Positions 17,815 to 26,435 of a stretch of 42,148 nt of DNA are shown piece after piece. Position numbers and translations under genes: made by a program. How positions within the stretch are numbered: the stretch's first letter is position 1; each line of letters opens with the position of its first letter. The notes under the pieces are model-generated. The model did not search any database. It was not told the DNA's origin and was given only the letters and a program-made list of their open reading frames with translations. This DNA comes from Lachnospiraceae bacterium (lineage in GTDB: Bacteria > Bacillota > Clostridia > Lachnospirales > Lachnospiraceae): positions 1 to 42,148 of the forward strand of contig JAFXXN010000106.1 in assembly GCA_017542245.1 (NCBI GenBank), given 5' to 3'.

Positions 17815-18369
17815 ATGAGTGTACCGATGATTGTTTTTTTGTGCATACTCGGAGTTTTAGTCATTGGACTTATTGTTTTGTACATATTCGGAAGGAAAAT
17901 GCAGAAAAAGCAGGAAGCCTCCGAAGCTCAGATGAGGGAGACAGCACAGACCACCTCGCTGTTTGTTATTAAGAAAGACAGGGTCCGGTTAAAAGATGCC
18001 GGATTCCCGCAGATAGTAATAGATCAGACACCCAAGTACTTAAGACGTTCCAAAGTGCCTACTGTTAAAGCTAAGGTAGGTCCGAGGATTGTAACGTTTA
18101 TGTGTGATGAAAAAGCTTATGCAGTGCTTCCCGAAAAGAAAGAAGTTAAATGTGTAATTAACGGCATTTACATTATGGAAGCTAAGTGGGCAAGAGGCGG
18201 TCTCTTGGTTCCCGAAGGCAAAAAGACCTTCCGTCAAAAACTTGCCGATAAGTATTCTTCATTAAAGAAAAAGTCTGAAGACACAAGTGCTTCAGACAAA
18301 AAATCAAAATCAAAAAATAAAACCGGTAAGGAGAACACCGCTCCCGATACCGGCAAGAAGAAAAAATAA
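17815..18369 (+). CDS. Single-pass membrane protein of unknown function
   Basis: 184-aa protein that I do not recognise. It has one N-terminal membrane helix (about 5-26), then a basic stretch, a folded middle (about 50-140) that looks mainly beta (IVTFMCDEKAYAVLPEKKE and similar strands), and a Lys/Ser-rich, probably disordered tail (about 150-184, ending KKKK). The basic residues just after the helix suggest that the bulk stays in the cytoplasm. The ATG has AAAGG about 8 nt upstream. It converges with the DUF1934 gene; only 4 nt separate the stops, so no classical terminator fits between them. Confidence 0.75.
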   Translation: MSVPMIVFLCILGVLVIGLIVLYIFGRKMQKKQEASEAQMRETAQTTSLFVIKKDRVRLKDAGFPQIVIDQTPKYLRRSKVPTVKAKVGPRIVTFMCDEKAYAVLPEKKEVKCVINGIYIMEAKWARGGLLVPEGKKTFRQKLADKYSSLKKKSEDTSASDKKSKSKNKTGKENTAPDTGKKKK

Positions 18370-18373
18370 TATT

Positions 18374-18832
18374 TTAGATTATTACGGCAGCTGCGATTTC
18401 GAGATTAAAATCCGAAACGTGGCTGCCATTCATTTTCAGCCTTCCTTCAATATGACATTTGAAAAATTTTTCACTTTCTTCTGTCACTATTTCTTCCGTA
18501 TCTGTTTCCGTCTCAAGCCTCCCGTACGGCGTAAGGTAAAAACCCTTAACGGTTTTCCCTTTTTCATAAGAAATATCGGAAATCAAAGCCAAGCCTTCAT
18601 TCTCGTTCTTTTTTTCTTTATCCCCTATAATTTTTCTCTTAACTTCCACTCTTAAAGGCAATATTTTTATCACAGTTTTGATCTTTTCGGGTGATTCATA
18701 TACAATGAATAAACTGTCTCCCCTTTGTGAGAGATATCCTTCATGGTCATCCAGGATTTTTGAATCCTCACCTTCAGATAAATGAAATCCCGATATCCGG
18801 ACATTCACCGGAATCTTTCTGTCCTTTTCCAA
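18374..18832 (-). CDS. DUF1934 family protein (YwiB-like, calycin-type beta-barrel)
   Basis: 152-aa protein resembling DUF1934: opening VNVRISGF, the region around YESPEKIKTVIKILPLRVEVKR and YLTPYGRLETETDT, and a closing beta strand set. The family adopts a lipocalin-like barrel and its function is unknown. The start is TTG at 18832-18830 (MEKDRK) with GGAAGAG just upstream; no ATG is available that keeps the conserved first strands. It begins 21 nt after murG stops, so it is the last gene of the same unit. Confidence 0.8.
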   Translation of the reverse strand: MEKDRKIPVNVRISGFHLSEGEDSKILDDHEGYLSQRGDSLFIVYESPEKIKTVIKILPLRVEVKRKIIGDKEKKNENEGLALISDISYEKGKTVKGFYLTPYGRLETETDTEEIVTEESEKFFKCHIEGRLKMNGSHVSDFNLEIAAAVII

Positions 18833-18853
18833 TCTCTTCCGTTCTTCCCCTTA

Positions 18854-19921
18854 TTATCTGTTTGTTGCAAGTTCATCCAACATACCGGCAATTATTTCAG
18901 TAGCGTCTCTTTCAGTTGCCGTTTCCATGGCAGCAACATATTTTTCCCGATTATTATTGACCGTCTCCACTGCCTTAAGAAGGTTTTCTTCATTAAGATC
19001 CTCTTCTCTGAGCAGATAGCTGTATCCGTTCTTTTCAAAAGCTTCCGCGTTAAGTACCTGATCGCCTCTGCTGCCTATGGAAAGCGGTATAAGGATATTG
19101 GGTTTTTTAAGTGCCAAAAGCTCTGAAACCGCATTCGCACCGGCTCTCGATATAACTATATCCGAAACTGCAAACATATCCTTAAGGTCATCACTGACAT
19201 ATTCGTACTGACGAAGACCTGTAATATGATCATAATCCGGGTTAGTCTTTCCCTTTCCGCATATATGAATGACCTGGAAATCTTCAAGAAGTCTGGGCAT
19301 GATCTTTCGTACCGCTTCATTTACACGTGCTGCTCCGGTGGATCCTCCGACTACCATCAGAACAGGCATTCCGTTTGTGAATCCGGTTATCTCAAGCCCT
19401 TTTTCCCTGCTGCCGTTAAAAAGTTCCTTTCTTAAAGGTGTACCTGTATGTACAGCTTTCCCTGCCGGCAGATGTGCTAATGTAGCCTCAAAATTACAGC
19501 AGATTTTTGCCGCCTTTTTTATACAGAGCTTATTTGCCAGTCCCGGAGTCATATCAGACTCATGTATCACAGCCGGTATTCCTCTCTTTTTTGCAGCATA
19601 TACGACAGGAACCGCAACAAATCCTCCCTTAGAGAACACTACATCCGGATCTATTTCCCTAAGCAGTCTTTTGGCTTGAAAATACCCTTTAAGTACTCTG
19701 AAAGGATCTGTAAAATTCTTAAAGCTAAAATATCTTCTCAGCTTTCCTGAGGATATCCCGTAATAAGGAATTCTCATCCCTTCAATAAGCCCCTTCTCAA
19801 TCCCGTCTACTGAACCTATATAGGATATTTCATAATTCATCTGTTTTAACCGCTCTATAAGAGCCATATTCGGTGTTACATGTCCGGCGGTTCCTCCGCC
19901 GGTAAGAACTATCTTCTTCAT
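18854..19921 (-). CDS. murG: UDP-GlcNAc:lipid I N-acetylglucosaminyltransferase
   Basis: Makes lipid II by adding GlcNAc to lipid I at the inner face of the membrane. The 355-aa length is typical. Landmarks are the N-terminal GGGTAGHVTP loop, SKGGFVAVP, HESDMTPGLANK, GGSTGA and the donor-binding SRAGANAVSELLALKKPNILIPL region. The ATG start has AGGGG about 10 nt upstream. It sits outside a division/wall (dcw) cluster, between dtd and a DUF1934 gene. Confidence 0.96.
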   Translation of the reverse strand: MKKIVLTGGGTAGHVTPNMALIERLKQMNYEISYIGSVDGIEKGLIEGMRIPYYGISSGKLRRYFSFKNFTDPFRVLKGYFQAKRLLREIDPDVVFSKGGFVAVPVVYAAKKRGIPAVIHESDMTPGLANKLCIKKAAKICCNFEATLAHLPAGKAVHTGTPLRKELFNGSREKGLEITGFTNGMPVLMVVGGSTGAARVNEAVRKIMPRLLEDFQVIHICGKGKTNPDYDHITGLRQYEYVSDDLKDMFAVSDIVISRAGANAVSELLALKKPNILIPLSIGSRGDQVLNAEAFEKNGYSYLLREEDLNEENLLKAVETVNNNREKYVAAMETATERDATEIIAGMLDELATNR

Positions 19922-19981
19922 AATATTTTGCCCCTAACTTATGATACAGACTGCCCCGCAAAAAAGCAATCATTTTTTAAC

Positions 19982-20416
19982 TTACAGAATTATGGTAAAA
20001 GGTCCGTCATTTGTGAGTTCCACCTTCATATCCGCACCGAAGCATCCCTGTTCAACTTTTGATGCAACTCCCTTTTCCCTGCAATAGCCCACAAAACAGT
20101 CATACAGTTTTTCCGCTGTATCGGGAGGTGCCGCCTGTGTAAATCCGGGCCGGTTCGAGCTGCAGTCTGCATATAAAGTAAACTGAGAAATAAGAAGGAG
20201 CCCGCCGTTCACCTGTGCCAGGGAAAGATTTGTCTTCCCGTTTTCATCCTCAAAAATGCGAAGCTTCAACATCTTATCCGCATATTTGCGTACGATTTCC
20301 TCATTATCCTCTCTGCCTATCCCTATAAAGACCAGAAAGCCCCTGTCTATCTTTCCTATAACACTGTCATCCACAGTAACGGATGCCGATGTTACCCGTT
20401 GAATTATTAATCTCAT
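19982..20416 (-). CDS. dtd: D-aminoacyl-tRNA deacylase
   Basis: Removes D-amino acids (and glycine mischarged on tRNA-Ala) from tRNA. The 144-aa protein begins [13 protein letters not shown], has the catalytic SQFTLYAD block and ends with the cross-subunit Gly-Pro motif in NDGPFTI, all diagnostic. The frame opens 30 nt upstream, but the ATG at 20416 has GGAG 6 nt before it and matches the family start. It lies between deoB (32-nt gap) and murG (60-nt gap). Confidence 0.95.
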   Translation of the reverse strand: MRLIIQRVTSASVTVDDSVIGKIDRGFLVFIGIGREDNEEIVRKYADKMLKLRIFEDENGKTNLSLAQVNGGLLLISQFTLYADCSSNRPGFTQAAPPDTAEKLYDCFVGYCREKGVASKVEQGCFGADMKVELTNDGPFTIIL

Positions 20417-20448
20417 GATCATCTCCGCTGCCGATTGATTTCTCACTG

Positions 20449-21618
20449 TTACAAAATGCTTTTTAGGAACGATGTTCCCGCTATAGTAATCTCCTGCCCA
20501 AAATAGTCAAGTATGGTCGCGCCTATATCCGCGAAAGAATCTCTCGTCCCTAAATTTATACCGGTCTTAAGCTTCTTTCCGCAGCAGACAAGCGGAATGT
20601 ATTCTCTCGAATGATCTGTTGAAGGAGTAACAGGGTCGCAGCCATGATCGGCCGTTATCATCAGAATATCATCATCCCTAAGTTTTTCAAGTATCTCTGG
20701 CAGACGGCTGTCAAAATACGAGAGCGCCTCCGCATATCCTTTAGGATCGTTCCTGTGTCCGTATTTCATATCAAAATCGACCAGATTTGTAAATGAAATA
20801 CCTTCAAAATCCCTGTCCATATACTTTAGGGTTTTTTCTATGCCGTCTTCATTATTCTCGGTACGGACATATTCAGTAATACCCTTCTCTGCAAAAATAT
20901 CTATGATCTTACCTACAGACAATACATCAAATCCATTACGGCTTAATATATCCAGCATGGTATCCTTAGGCGGAACCAACGAAAAATCATGTCTTCTTGA
21001 AGTTCTGGTGTAAGGCCATTCTCCTTCAAAAGGTCTTGCGATCACCCTGCCTACTCCAAGATCCCCCTGAAGCATTTCCCTTGCTATACGGCAGTATTCA
21101 TAGAGCTGCTCCACGGGAACTACGGCTTCATGAGCGGCTATCTGAAAAACACTGTCTGCCGAGGTATATACTATGAGGTCCCCTGTCTGTACATGCTCTC
21201 TTCCGTAATCCGCTATTACACTCGTTCCCGAATAAGGTTTATTACATAGCATGCCTCGTTTGCATCTTTTGGAAAATGCATCCAGGAACTCTTTCGGAAA
21301 TCCGTCGGGGAATGTCGGCATAGGCTTTTCGGATACGATTCCCGCAATCTCCCAGTGCCCTGTTGTCGTATCCTTTCCTTTTGATTTTTCTGCAAGGCGT
21401 GATACTGCGTATTTCGGAGCTTCAGGGGTGTCTACATACATATCGTCTATCCCCTTTATGTTAAAGAACCCCAGGCTTTTCATAACCGGCATATCAAGGC
21501 ATCCGCTTGTTGCGGCAGCTTTCACCGTGTTACTGCCTTCATCACCGTAATTTGCAGCGTCCGGAAGTTCCCCAACTCCAACACTGTCCAGTACGATCAA
21601 AAAAACCCTTTTACCCAT
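20449..21618 (-). CDS. deoB: Phosphopentomutase
   Basis: Interconverts (deoxy)ribose-1- and -5-phosphates in nucleoside salvage. The 389-aa protein belongs to the alkaline phosphatase superfamily; metal-site segments are visible as [12 protein letters not shown] at the start, [14 protein letters not shown] (phospho-acceptor Thr), ITADHGCDP and DHSREYIP. I take the ATG at 21618 with AGGAG 8 nt upstream; an ATG two codons earlier lies too close to that site. No other nucleoside-catabolic gene is adjacent, which is unusual compared with deo operons. Confidence 0.96.
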   Translation of the reverse strand: MGKRVFLIVLDSVGVGELPDAANYGDEGSNTVKAAATSGCLDMPVMKSLGFFNIKGIDDMYVDTPEAPKYAVSRLAEKSKGKDTTTGHWEIAGIVSEKPMPTFPDGFPKEFLDAFSKRCKRGMLCNKPYSGTSVIADYGREHVQTGDLIVYTSADSVFQIAAHEAVVPVEQLYEYCRIAREMLQGDLGVGRVIARPFEGEWPYTRTSRRHDFSLVPPKDTMLDILSRNGFDVLSVGKIIDIFAEKGITEYVRTENNEDGIEKTLKYMDRDFEGISFTNLVDFDMKYGHRNDPKGYAEALSYFDSRLPEILEKLRDDDILMITADHGCDPVTPSTDHSREYIPLVCCGKKLKTGINLGTRDSFADIGATILDYFGQEITIAGTSFLKSIL

Positions 21619-21646
21619 ATACATTTCTCCTTTAATTTTTCTATAA

Positions 21647-24220
21647 TTATCCAACGTAGCTTATAAAAATATTACCGCTTTTCTTAAAATCCTTTATGGC
21701 ATCCGACAGAAGCAGTGAAACACGGCTGCCCCTTACCGGATCATAAATTGTTACATTTGACGGTTCATATCCGAATATGATACATGCTTCACCGTTTCCT
21801 CTGACCGCTATCACCGGATGTCCCCTGTATACACAGTACAGAACATCGTCAAGTTCCGATCCTGTCATGTCAACAATATGCGGTTCCATATTATTGCACA
21901 AAAACTCATAAATGCTTTCATTTTGTGAAACATATTTCGATTCATCAATCTCACAGTTTCTAAACTGTGCAAGCATTTTTATCACCGCCTGTACAGAAGA
22001 CATATCCTGCCCGGCTTTTACCTCATTAAGCCCTCTTATCTCGGTACGCGGCATTTTTATACCTCTTTCCCAGATAAGCTGTCCTTCACGGTTAATAACT
22101 GTTCCGACATTTTCATTTGCGGCGGCTATAGCCTCCGTCGCACTTTCCGAAGATTCTACGATCCGTCCGAATGAGTATGTATAATAACTGTTCCTGTTTT
22201 TCTCCGGTTCCGGAATACGGGCTATAGTTTCATGATTTAATACTTTGTTTCCGACGCTGTTTAAGATCGGCCTGTTTTCTATCTCCGCCTCAGTAGGAAT
22301 AGCCACACTGTATTCGGTAAGCATCCTGTCAGTCACATATTTTATTACAGGGATTGACATCTCCTTTTCCTCGAGTCTGTTCAGGATCGTGTCGCTTTCT
22401 ATTTCGTCATATTTCTCATAAGTCTCGTTTTTGGTAACTCTCTTTATAGTAATTATATTTTCACCCAGCTCTATATCCGAAATAAGTATTCCCTGCTCCT
22501 CATATGTTTTTAATATATTCCCCGTACCGTCGGCTATCATGACCCTGTAACACGGTCTGTCTATGCTTCCGTCACGCTGCCGAATCCCATCTGACGCTTT
22601 TTCGAAACCATATACCAGATTATTGTTTATCCTTCCGAAAAGCCTTATACCGTCTGCAGGTGTCTCTATCCTTATCTTCCGGCCATCGTCAAGATGAAGC
22701 ATGTTTATTGCTTCCTTCCTGCCCGCAATGCTCTGCTCTTTCCATGCCAGATAGTTTTCTTCCTCACAGAATACGATCTCTTTGCCGTCAATATTTTCAG
22801 CTATCGTTTCAAGATTTGCCGAAGCTAAATCATAAGAATATATCCTGTCATAGATTGAAAAGTAAAATATCTGTTTATCACCTATATAAGCAAAGTCCGA
22901 CAGATCGCAGGAAAGTACCTGATAGGAGCTGTTTATAGGCATATAAAGCCTTTCCTCGCGAATTTTTGCCGCATGCTCGTATGTATAGAGAATCATTCCC
23001 ACACGGCCTTCGTATTCACCCGAATTCATATATCCGCTGACATAGAAATCCATTGTACCGTCATCCAGCACTCTAAGTATCTTAATATCATAATTTCTGT
23101 AAACTTCTCTTTCAAAATCATGACTCTGCTTTCTGAAAGAAAAAGCAAGCGCCGCGGTATTGTTTTCTATATCATAAAAAATCAGCTCGCCTCCGTAAAC
23201 AAATGCCATGTACTTCCCATTGGGGCTTATGGCCGTGCTTACGGCGTCTTCTTCACAGATTCCCAGCTTAAATTCCTTTTTTGATACGGAGAAATTTTCC
23301 ATATCAAAGAATTCCTCCATAGTTCTCTCATAATTATACAGATATGTCTTGTTTCCGGAAAGACCTATCCTGTAATGTTCTTCTGCCCTATAGTATTCAA
23401 CTCCCAATTCCGTTTCCACTCCAAGGACATAGTCCATTCTCACGGAAGCATAATTTTCATAAAACTCTGTAATGGTAGGCAGCTGCTCATATACAACCTC
23501 CGGATTAAGATCTCCGTATGAAACCATATTCAGTCTTGATCTGATATTTACATTTGAAAATGTGGAATGGTCGGTAGATCTGTTCGGTTCAAGCCATTCC
23601 ATAAGTTCTTCAGCCCTCTTTCCGTTGGGGTTAAGAAGTGTTTTATGGAAATTAATGATAAAATCAAGCTTCTCGTCAAGCTTACCATCCTCATAAAGCT
23701 TAATACGTGTATAATAGTAAATACGTTTACTGCTGCCTGTGATCAAAGTTATCTTTAATATATATTCCGATCCGGTTTCATATGTTTCCTTTAAGTCTAT
23801 GGTTACATTCTTTTTACCCGAAGCATCCTCAAGCAGAGTATAGCTTTCCTCCTCTTTTTCTTTTCCGTCTAAGGTAAAAATCTCATATTTCAGTTTTTTT
23901 ACGTCACTGCCGCTTTCCTTAATATTTACTGTCAGACTTCTTCCGTTTGTTACAGGGGTTATACATTCACGTATTATCTGACTGTCAAGATTTCCGGCAA
24001 ACCCGTGAAGAAGATTCATTTCCCTGCCTGAAACTTCCATAGAGATAAGCGGAAATGATGCGGCTCTCATGGTCGTTGTCGCCTGTTCATCATCAAACAG
24101 GGTTTCTTTTATGCCTCCGCCGAAAAAAATGAGTGACCCTATAAAAACCGCAAGTACAAGCAGTATTTTATATATTAGCCTTACTTTCGGCTTTGTTTTA
24201 TTTTTTACTCTCTTATTCAT
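21647..24220 (-). CDS. Membrane-anchored propeller-like protein with a degenerate C39-type domain
   Basis: 857-aa protein that I do not recognise as a named family. It has a cytoplasmic basic start and one membrane helix (about 16-36), so the rest should be outside the cell. Residues about 60-300 look beta-rich; residues about 300-640 contain SPNGKYMAFVYGGELIFYDI and similar blades suggesting a beta-propeller. The last 130 residues resemble a C39/papain-like fold (GHPVIAVRG, IIFGYEPSNVTIYDP) but have QDMSSVQ near residue 740, where active members carry a Cys, and GEACIIFGYE where the catalytic His is expected, so I infer no protease activity. It starts 2 nt after the methyltransferase stop. 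Function unknown; an extracellular sensing or scaffold role is a guess. Confidence 0.75.
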   Translation of the reverse strand: MNKRVKNKTKPKVRLIYKILLVLAVFIGSLIFFGGGIKETLFDDEQATTTMRAASFPLISMEVSGREMNLLHGFAGNLDSQIIRECITPVTNGRSLTVNIKESGSDVKKLKYEIFTLDGKEKEEESYTLLEDASGKKNVTIDLKETYETGSEYILKITLITGSSKRIYYYTRIKLYEDGKLDEKLDFIINFHKTLLNPNGKRAEELMEWLEPNRSTDHSTFSNVNIRSRLNMVSYGDLNPEVVYEQLPTITEFYENYASVRMDYVLGVETELGVEYYRAEEHYRIGLSGNKTYLYNYERTMEEFFDMENFSVSKKEFKLGICEEDAVSTAISPNGKYMAFVYGGELIFYDIENNTAALAFSFRKQSHDFEREVYRNYDIKILRVLDDGTMDFYVSGYMNSGEYEGRVGMILYTYEHAAKIREERLYMPINSSYQVLSCDLSDFAYIGDKQIFYFSIYDRIYSYDLASANLETIAENIDGKEIVFCEEENYLAWKEQSIAGRKEAINMLHLDDGRKIRIETPADGIRLFGRINNNLVYGFEKASDGIRQRDGSIDRPCYRVMIADGTGNILKTYEEQGILISDIELGENIITIKRVTKNETYEKYDEIESDTILNRLEEKEMSIPVIKYVTDRMLTEYSVAIPTEAEIENRPILNSVGNKVLNHETIARIPEPEKNRNSYYTYSFGRIVESSESATEAIAAANENVGTVINREGQLIWERGIKMPRTEIRGLNEVKAGQDMSSVQAVIKMLAQFRNCEIDESKYVSQNESIYEFLCNNMEPHIVDMTGSELDDVLYCVYRGHPVIAVRGNGEACIIFGYEPSNVTIYDPVRGSRVSLLLSDAIKDFKKSGNIFISYVG

Positions 24221-24222
24221 TT

Positions 24223-25431
24223 CTATATATTTTCCTTAAACAGAAGTCTCTGCAGAGTAGGTTTTGCCTGCAGAAATTCCGTTGTTCTTTCATACCCGGT
24301 GTGTCTCTTTATTTTAAGCGGCTGTCTGACCGCTCTTATAAGTATGTTCTTTGGAGTATGCTCCATATCTATAAACTCAAGTATCTGCGTCCTGTATCCG
24401 GCTTCTTCAAGCATTTCTGCACGAAGCCCGTCTGTAACAAGCGCTGCAAAACGTTCCTTTAACAGCCCGTATTTCATTATCGGCGAAAGTATATCGCACT
24501 TTATCTGCCGGTTCAGTTCATGCTGACAGCAAGGCACGCACAAAATAACTGCCGCCCCCCATCTGACCGCCTTTTCAATGGCGTAATCGGTTGCGGTATC
24601 ACAGGCATGAAGCGTAACCACCATATCCGGTTTTATTGCATCTCCTTCAAAGCAGGCTATATCTCCCTGTCTGAAAAGCAGTCTGTCCTCATATCCCAAA
24701 TCTTTTGCCAGAGCATTACACTTATTTATAACATCCTCTTTCAGATCGAGTCCGATAATCCTAACTTTCAGCCCTTTTATATCATTCAGATAATAATATA
24801 TGGCAAAAGTAAGATAAGATTTTCCGCATCCGAAATCTATAATATTCAGCTCACGGTCTTTCGGAAGAGCGGGAAGTATGTCTTCTATAAATTCCAGGAA
24901 TCTGTTTATCTGCCTGAATTTATCATATTTCTGTGCCACAACTTTCCCGGACTGAGTCATTACTCCAAGTCTTACAAGAAACGGAACCGGAGTCCCTTCC
25001 GGAAGAATATATTTCTTCTCACGATTATGCGAAACGGTTCTCTCCATGTCCCTGTTCCCCATGTTCTGTTCCGTCGTGTTTATTTCCGTTTTTTTAGCCC
25101 TATGCTCTTTTACGGTCATATGCCCCTTTTTGTTTGTGAGCACACATAATTTATCTCCGTTATTAACTGCTTCTATATTTCCGAAAGGTTTTCCCGCTAT
25201 GAAGCAGAGAAGCTGTGCCGCCTCCCGGCTTTCAAGATTTTCGTGTATCTCTTTTTGTCCGACCGTTCGCGTCATCTGATAGGCAAGACGGTTTTTTATC
25301 AAGACCGGACGTATCTTAACCTTTGTGCAACCGGAAAATTTCGGGTCATAGCAGTCTGCATTTGTCAAAGGCTTTGAAGCGACTGCATACTCAAAACCTT
25401 CCGACAGATATTTCTCAAAAAGTTCCTGCAT
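24223..25431 (-). CDS. SAM-dependent methyltransferase, METTL25-like (Methyltransf_32 type)
   Basis: 402-aa protein with a Rossmann methyltransferase domain in the second half: motif I IIDFGCGKSYLTF, a following IIGLDLKED acidic loop, then LHACDTATDYAI and VPCCQHELN, the last two being hallmarks of the Methyltransf_32 family. The first 150 residues form an uncharacterised N-terminal domain. The target is unknown; RNA or protein are both possible. The frame opens further upstream, but the ATG at 25431 has GGAGG 6 nt before it. A hairpin separates it from the upstream cysE. Confidence 0.85.
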   Translation of the reverse strand: MQELFEKYLSEGFEYAVASKPLTNADCYDPKFSGCTKVKIRPVLIKNRLAYQMTRTVGQKEIHENLESREAAQLLCFIAGKPFGNIEAVNNGDKLCVLTNKKGHMTVKEHRAKKTEINTTEQNMGNRDMERTVSHNREKKYILPEGTPVPFLVRLGVMTQSGKVVAQKYDKFRQINRFLEFIEDILPALPKDRELNIIDFGCGKSYLTFAIYYYLNDIKGLKVRIIGLDLKEDVINKCNALAKDLGYEDRLLFRQGDIACFEGDAIKPDMVVTLHACDTATDYAIEKAVRWGAAVILCVPCCQHELNRQIKCDILSPIMKYGLLKERFAALVTDGLRAEMLEEAGYRTQILEFIDMEHTPKNILIRAVRQPLKIKRHTGYERTTEFLQAKPTLQRLLFKENI

Positions 25432-25463
25432 TGCTTTCCTCCATAAAGATATAAAACGGCAGA

Positions 25464-25498
25464 AAAAGTGCAATCCCCTGGAAAAGAGCTGCACTTTT
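25464..25498 (-). terminator. Hairpin between cysE and the methyltransferase gene
   Basis: A 9-bp perfect stem, AAAAGTGCA/TGCACTTTT, with a 17-nt loop lies 5 nt after the cysE stop. Read on the minus strand, the 3' arm ends in five T residues and then CTGCC, so it could act as a weak or partial terminator that lowers expression of the genes downstream of cysE. The long loop makes strong termination less likely. Confidence 0.45.
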
Positions 25499-25503
25499 AT
25501 ATC

Positions 25504-26409
25504 CTAATTTGCGGAATTGCTATATTTTAGTTCCTGTTTCTTGGCACTTACCTTCGTACCCTTCTCAACCGAGTTAACGATAAAAGTATTGCCCCCGACT
25601 ACTACATCGTCTCCTATAAAAGTCTCTCCTCCGAGAATAGATGCACCTGAATATATGGTCACATTATTTCCTATCGTAGGATGTCTCTTCTTGCCCTTAA
25701 GAGACTGTCCTCCTCTGGTAGACAGTCCTCCTAAAGTCACGCCCTGATATATCTTGCAGTGCTCACCGATCTCGGTGGTCTCGCCTATAACTATCCCGGT
25801 TCCGTGATCGATAAAGAAATATTTTCCTATAGTGGCACCGGGATGTATGTCTATTCCCGTAATACCATGAGCATACTCTGTCATTATTCTGGGGATCATG
25901 GGTACTTTAAGCAGGCTTAACTCATGGGCTATCCTATATACCGAGATTGCAAACAGTCCCGGATAGGAAAGGATTATCTCGTCCCTGCTGTCAGCTGCCG
26001 GGTCACCTTCAAAAGCTGCCTCAACATCTGTATCAAGCATTTCCCTTATATATGGGATCTTCCGCATGAAATCAAGTGTGATCTTTCTCGCCTCGGCTTC
26101 TAAATCCTTTTCTTCGGTATTTTTTCCCCGCCTGCAGTATTTTAACACTATCACTATCTGTTTGTTCAAGTGATAGATAATATCTTCGATAGTTGCAGGC
26201 ATATTGTTTTTTAAGCTGTATATCTTATAAACCTTATCGCTGTAATAGCCCGGATAAAGGATCTTCATAAGCTTTTCCACTATATCAACAATAGCCTGTT
26301 TGTCGGGCTGGTTATTTATATCTATTTTGTTTATGCTTCTGTTATCCTCATAATCGGCCAGTATAAGTCCGACTACATCAATTATCTCGGTGTCTTCAGC
26401 CTGTCCCAT
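25504..26409 (-). CDS. cysE: Serine O-acetyltransferase
   Basis: Acetylates L-serine with acetyl-CoA, the first step of cysteine synthesis. The 301-aa protein has an alpha-helical N-terminal domain (about 1-170) and a left-handed beta-helix of hexapeptide repeats (about 185-285) with the family block GIDIHPGATIGKYFFIDHGT, GIVIGETTEIGEHC and YQGVTLGG. The catalytic Asp/His region is visible in FFIDHGTG. The ATG has AAAAGGAG 6 nt upstream. It is 26 nt after the sugar transferase gene, so it is probably co-transcribed with the polysaccharide genes; no cysK is adjacent. Acetylation of a sugar instead of serine is a less likely alternative. Confidence 0.92.
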   Translation of the reverse strand: MGQAEDTEIIDVVGLILADYEDNRSINKIDINNQPDKQAIVDIVEKLMKILYPGYYSDKVYKIYSLKNNMPATIEDIIYHLNKQIVIVLKYCRRGKNTEEKDLEAEARKITLDFMRKIPYIREMLDTDVEAAFEGDPAADSRDEIILSYPGLFAISVYRIAHELSLLKVPMIPRIMTEYAHGITGIDIHPGATIGKYFFIDHGTGIVIGETTEIGEHCKIYQGVTLGGLSTRGGQSLKGKKRHPTIGNNVTIYSGASILGGETFIGDDVVVGGNTFIVNSVEKGTKVSAKKQELKYSNSAN

Positions 26410-26435
26410 AAACAGCTCCTTTTATAAGCGGAGTA

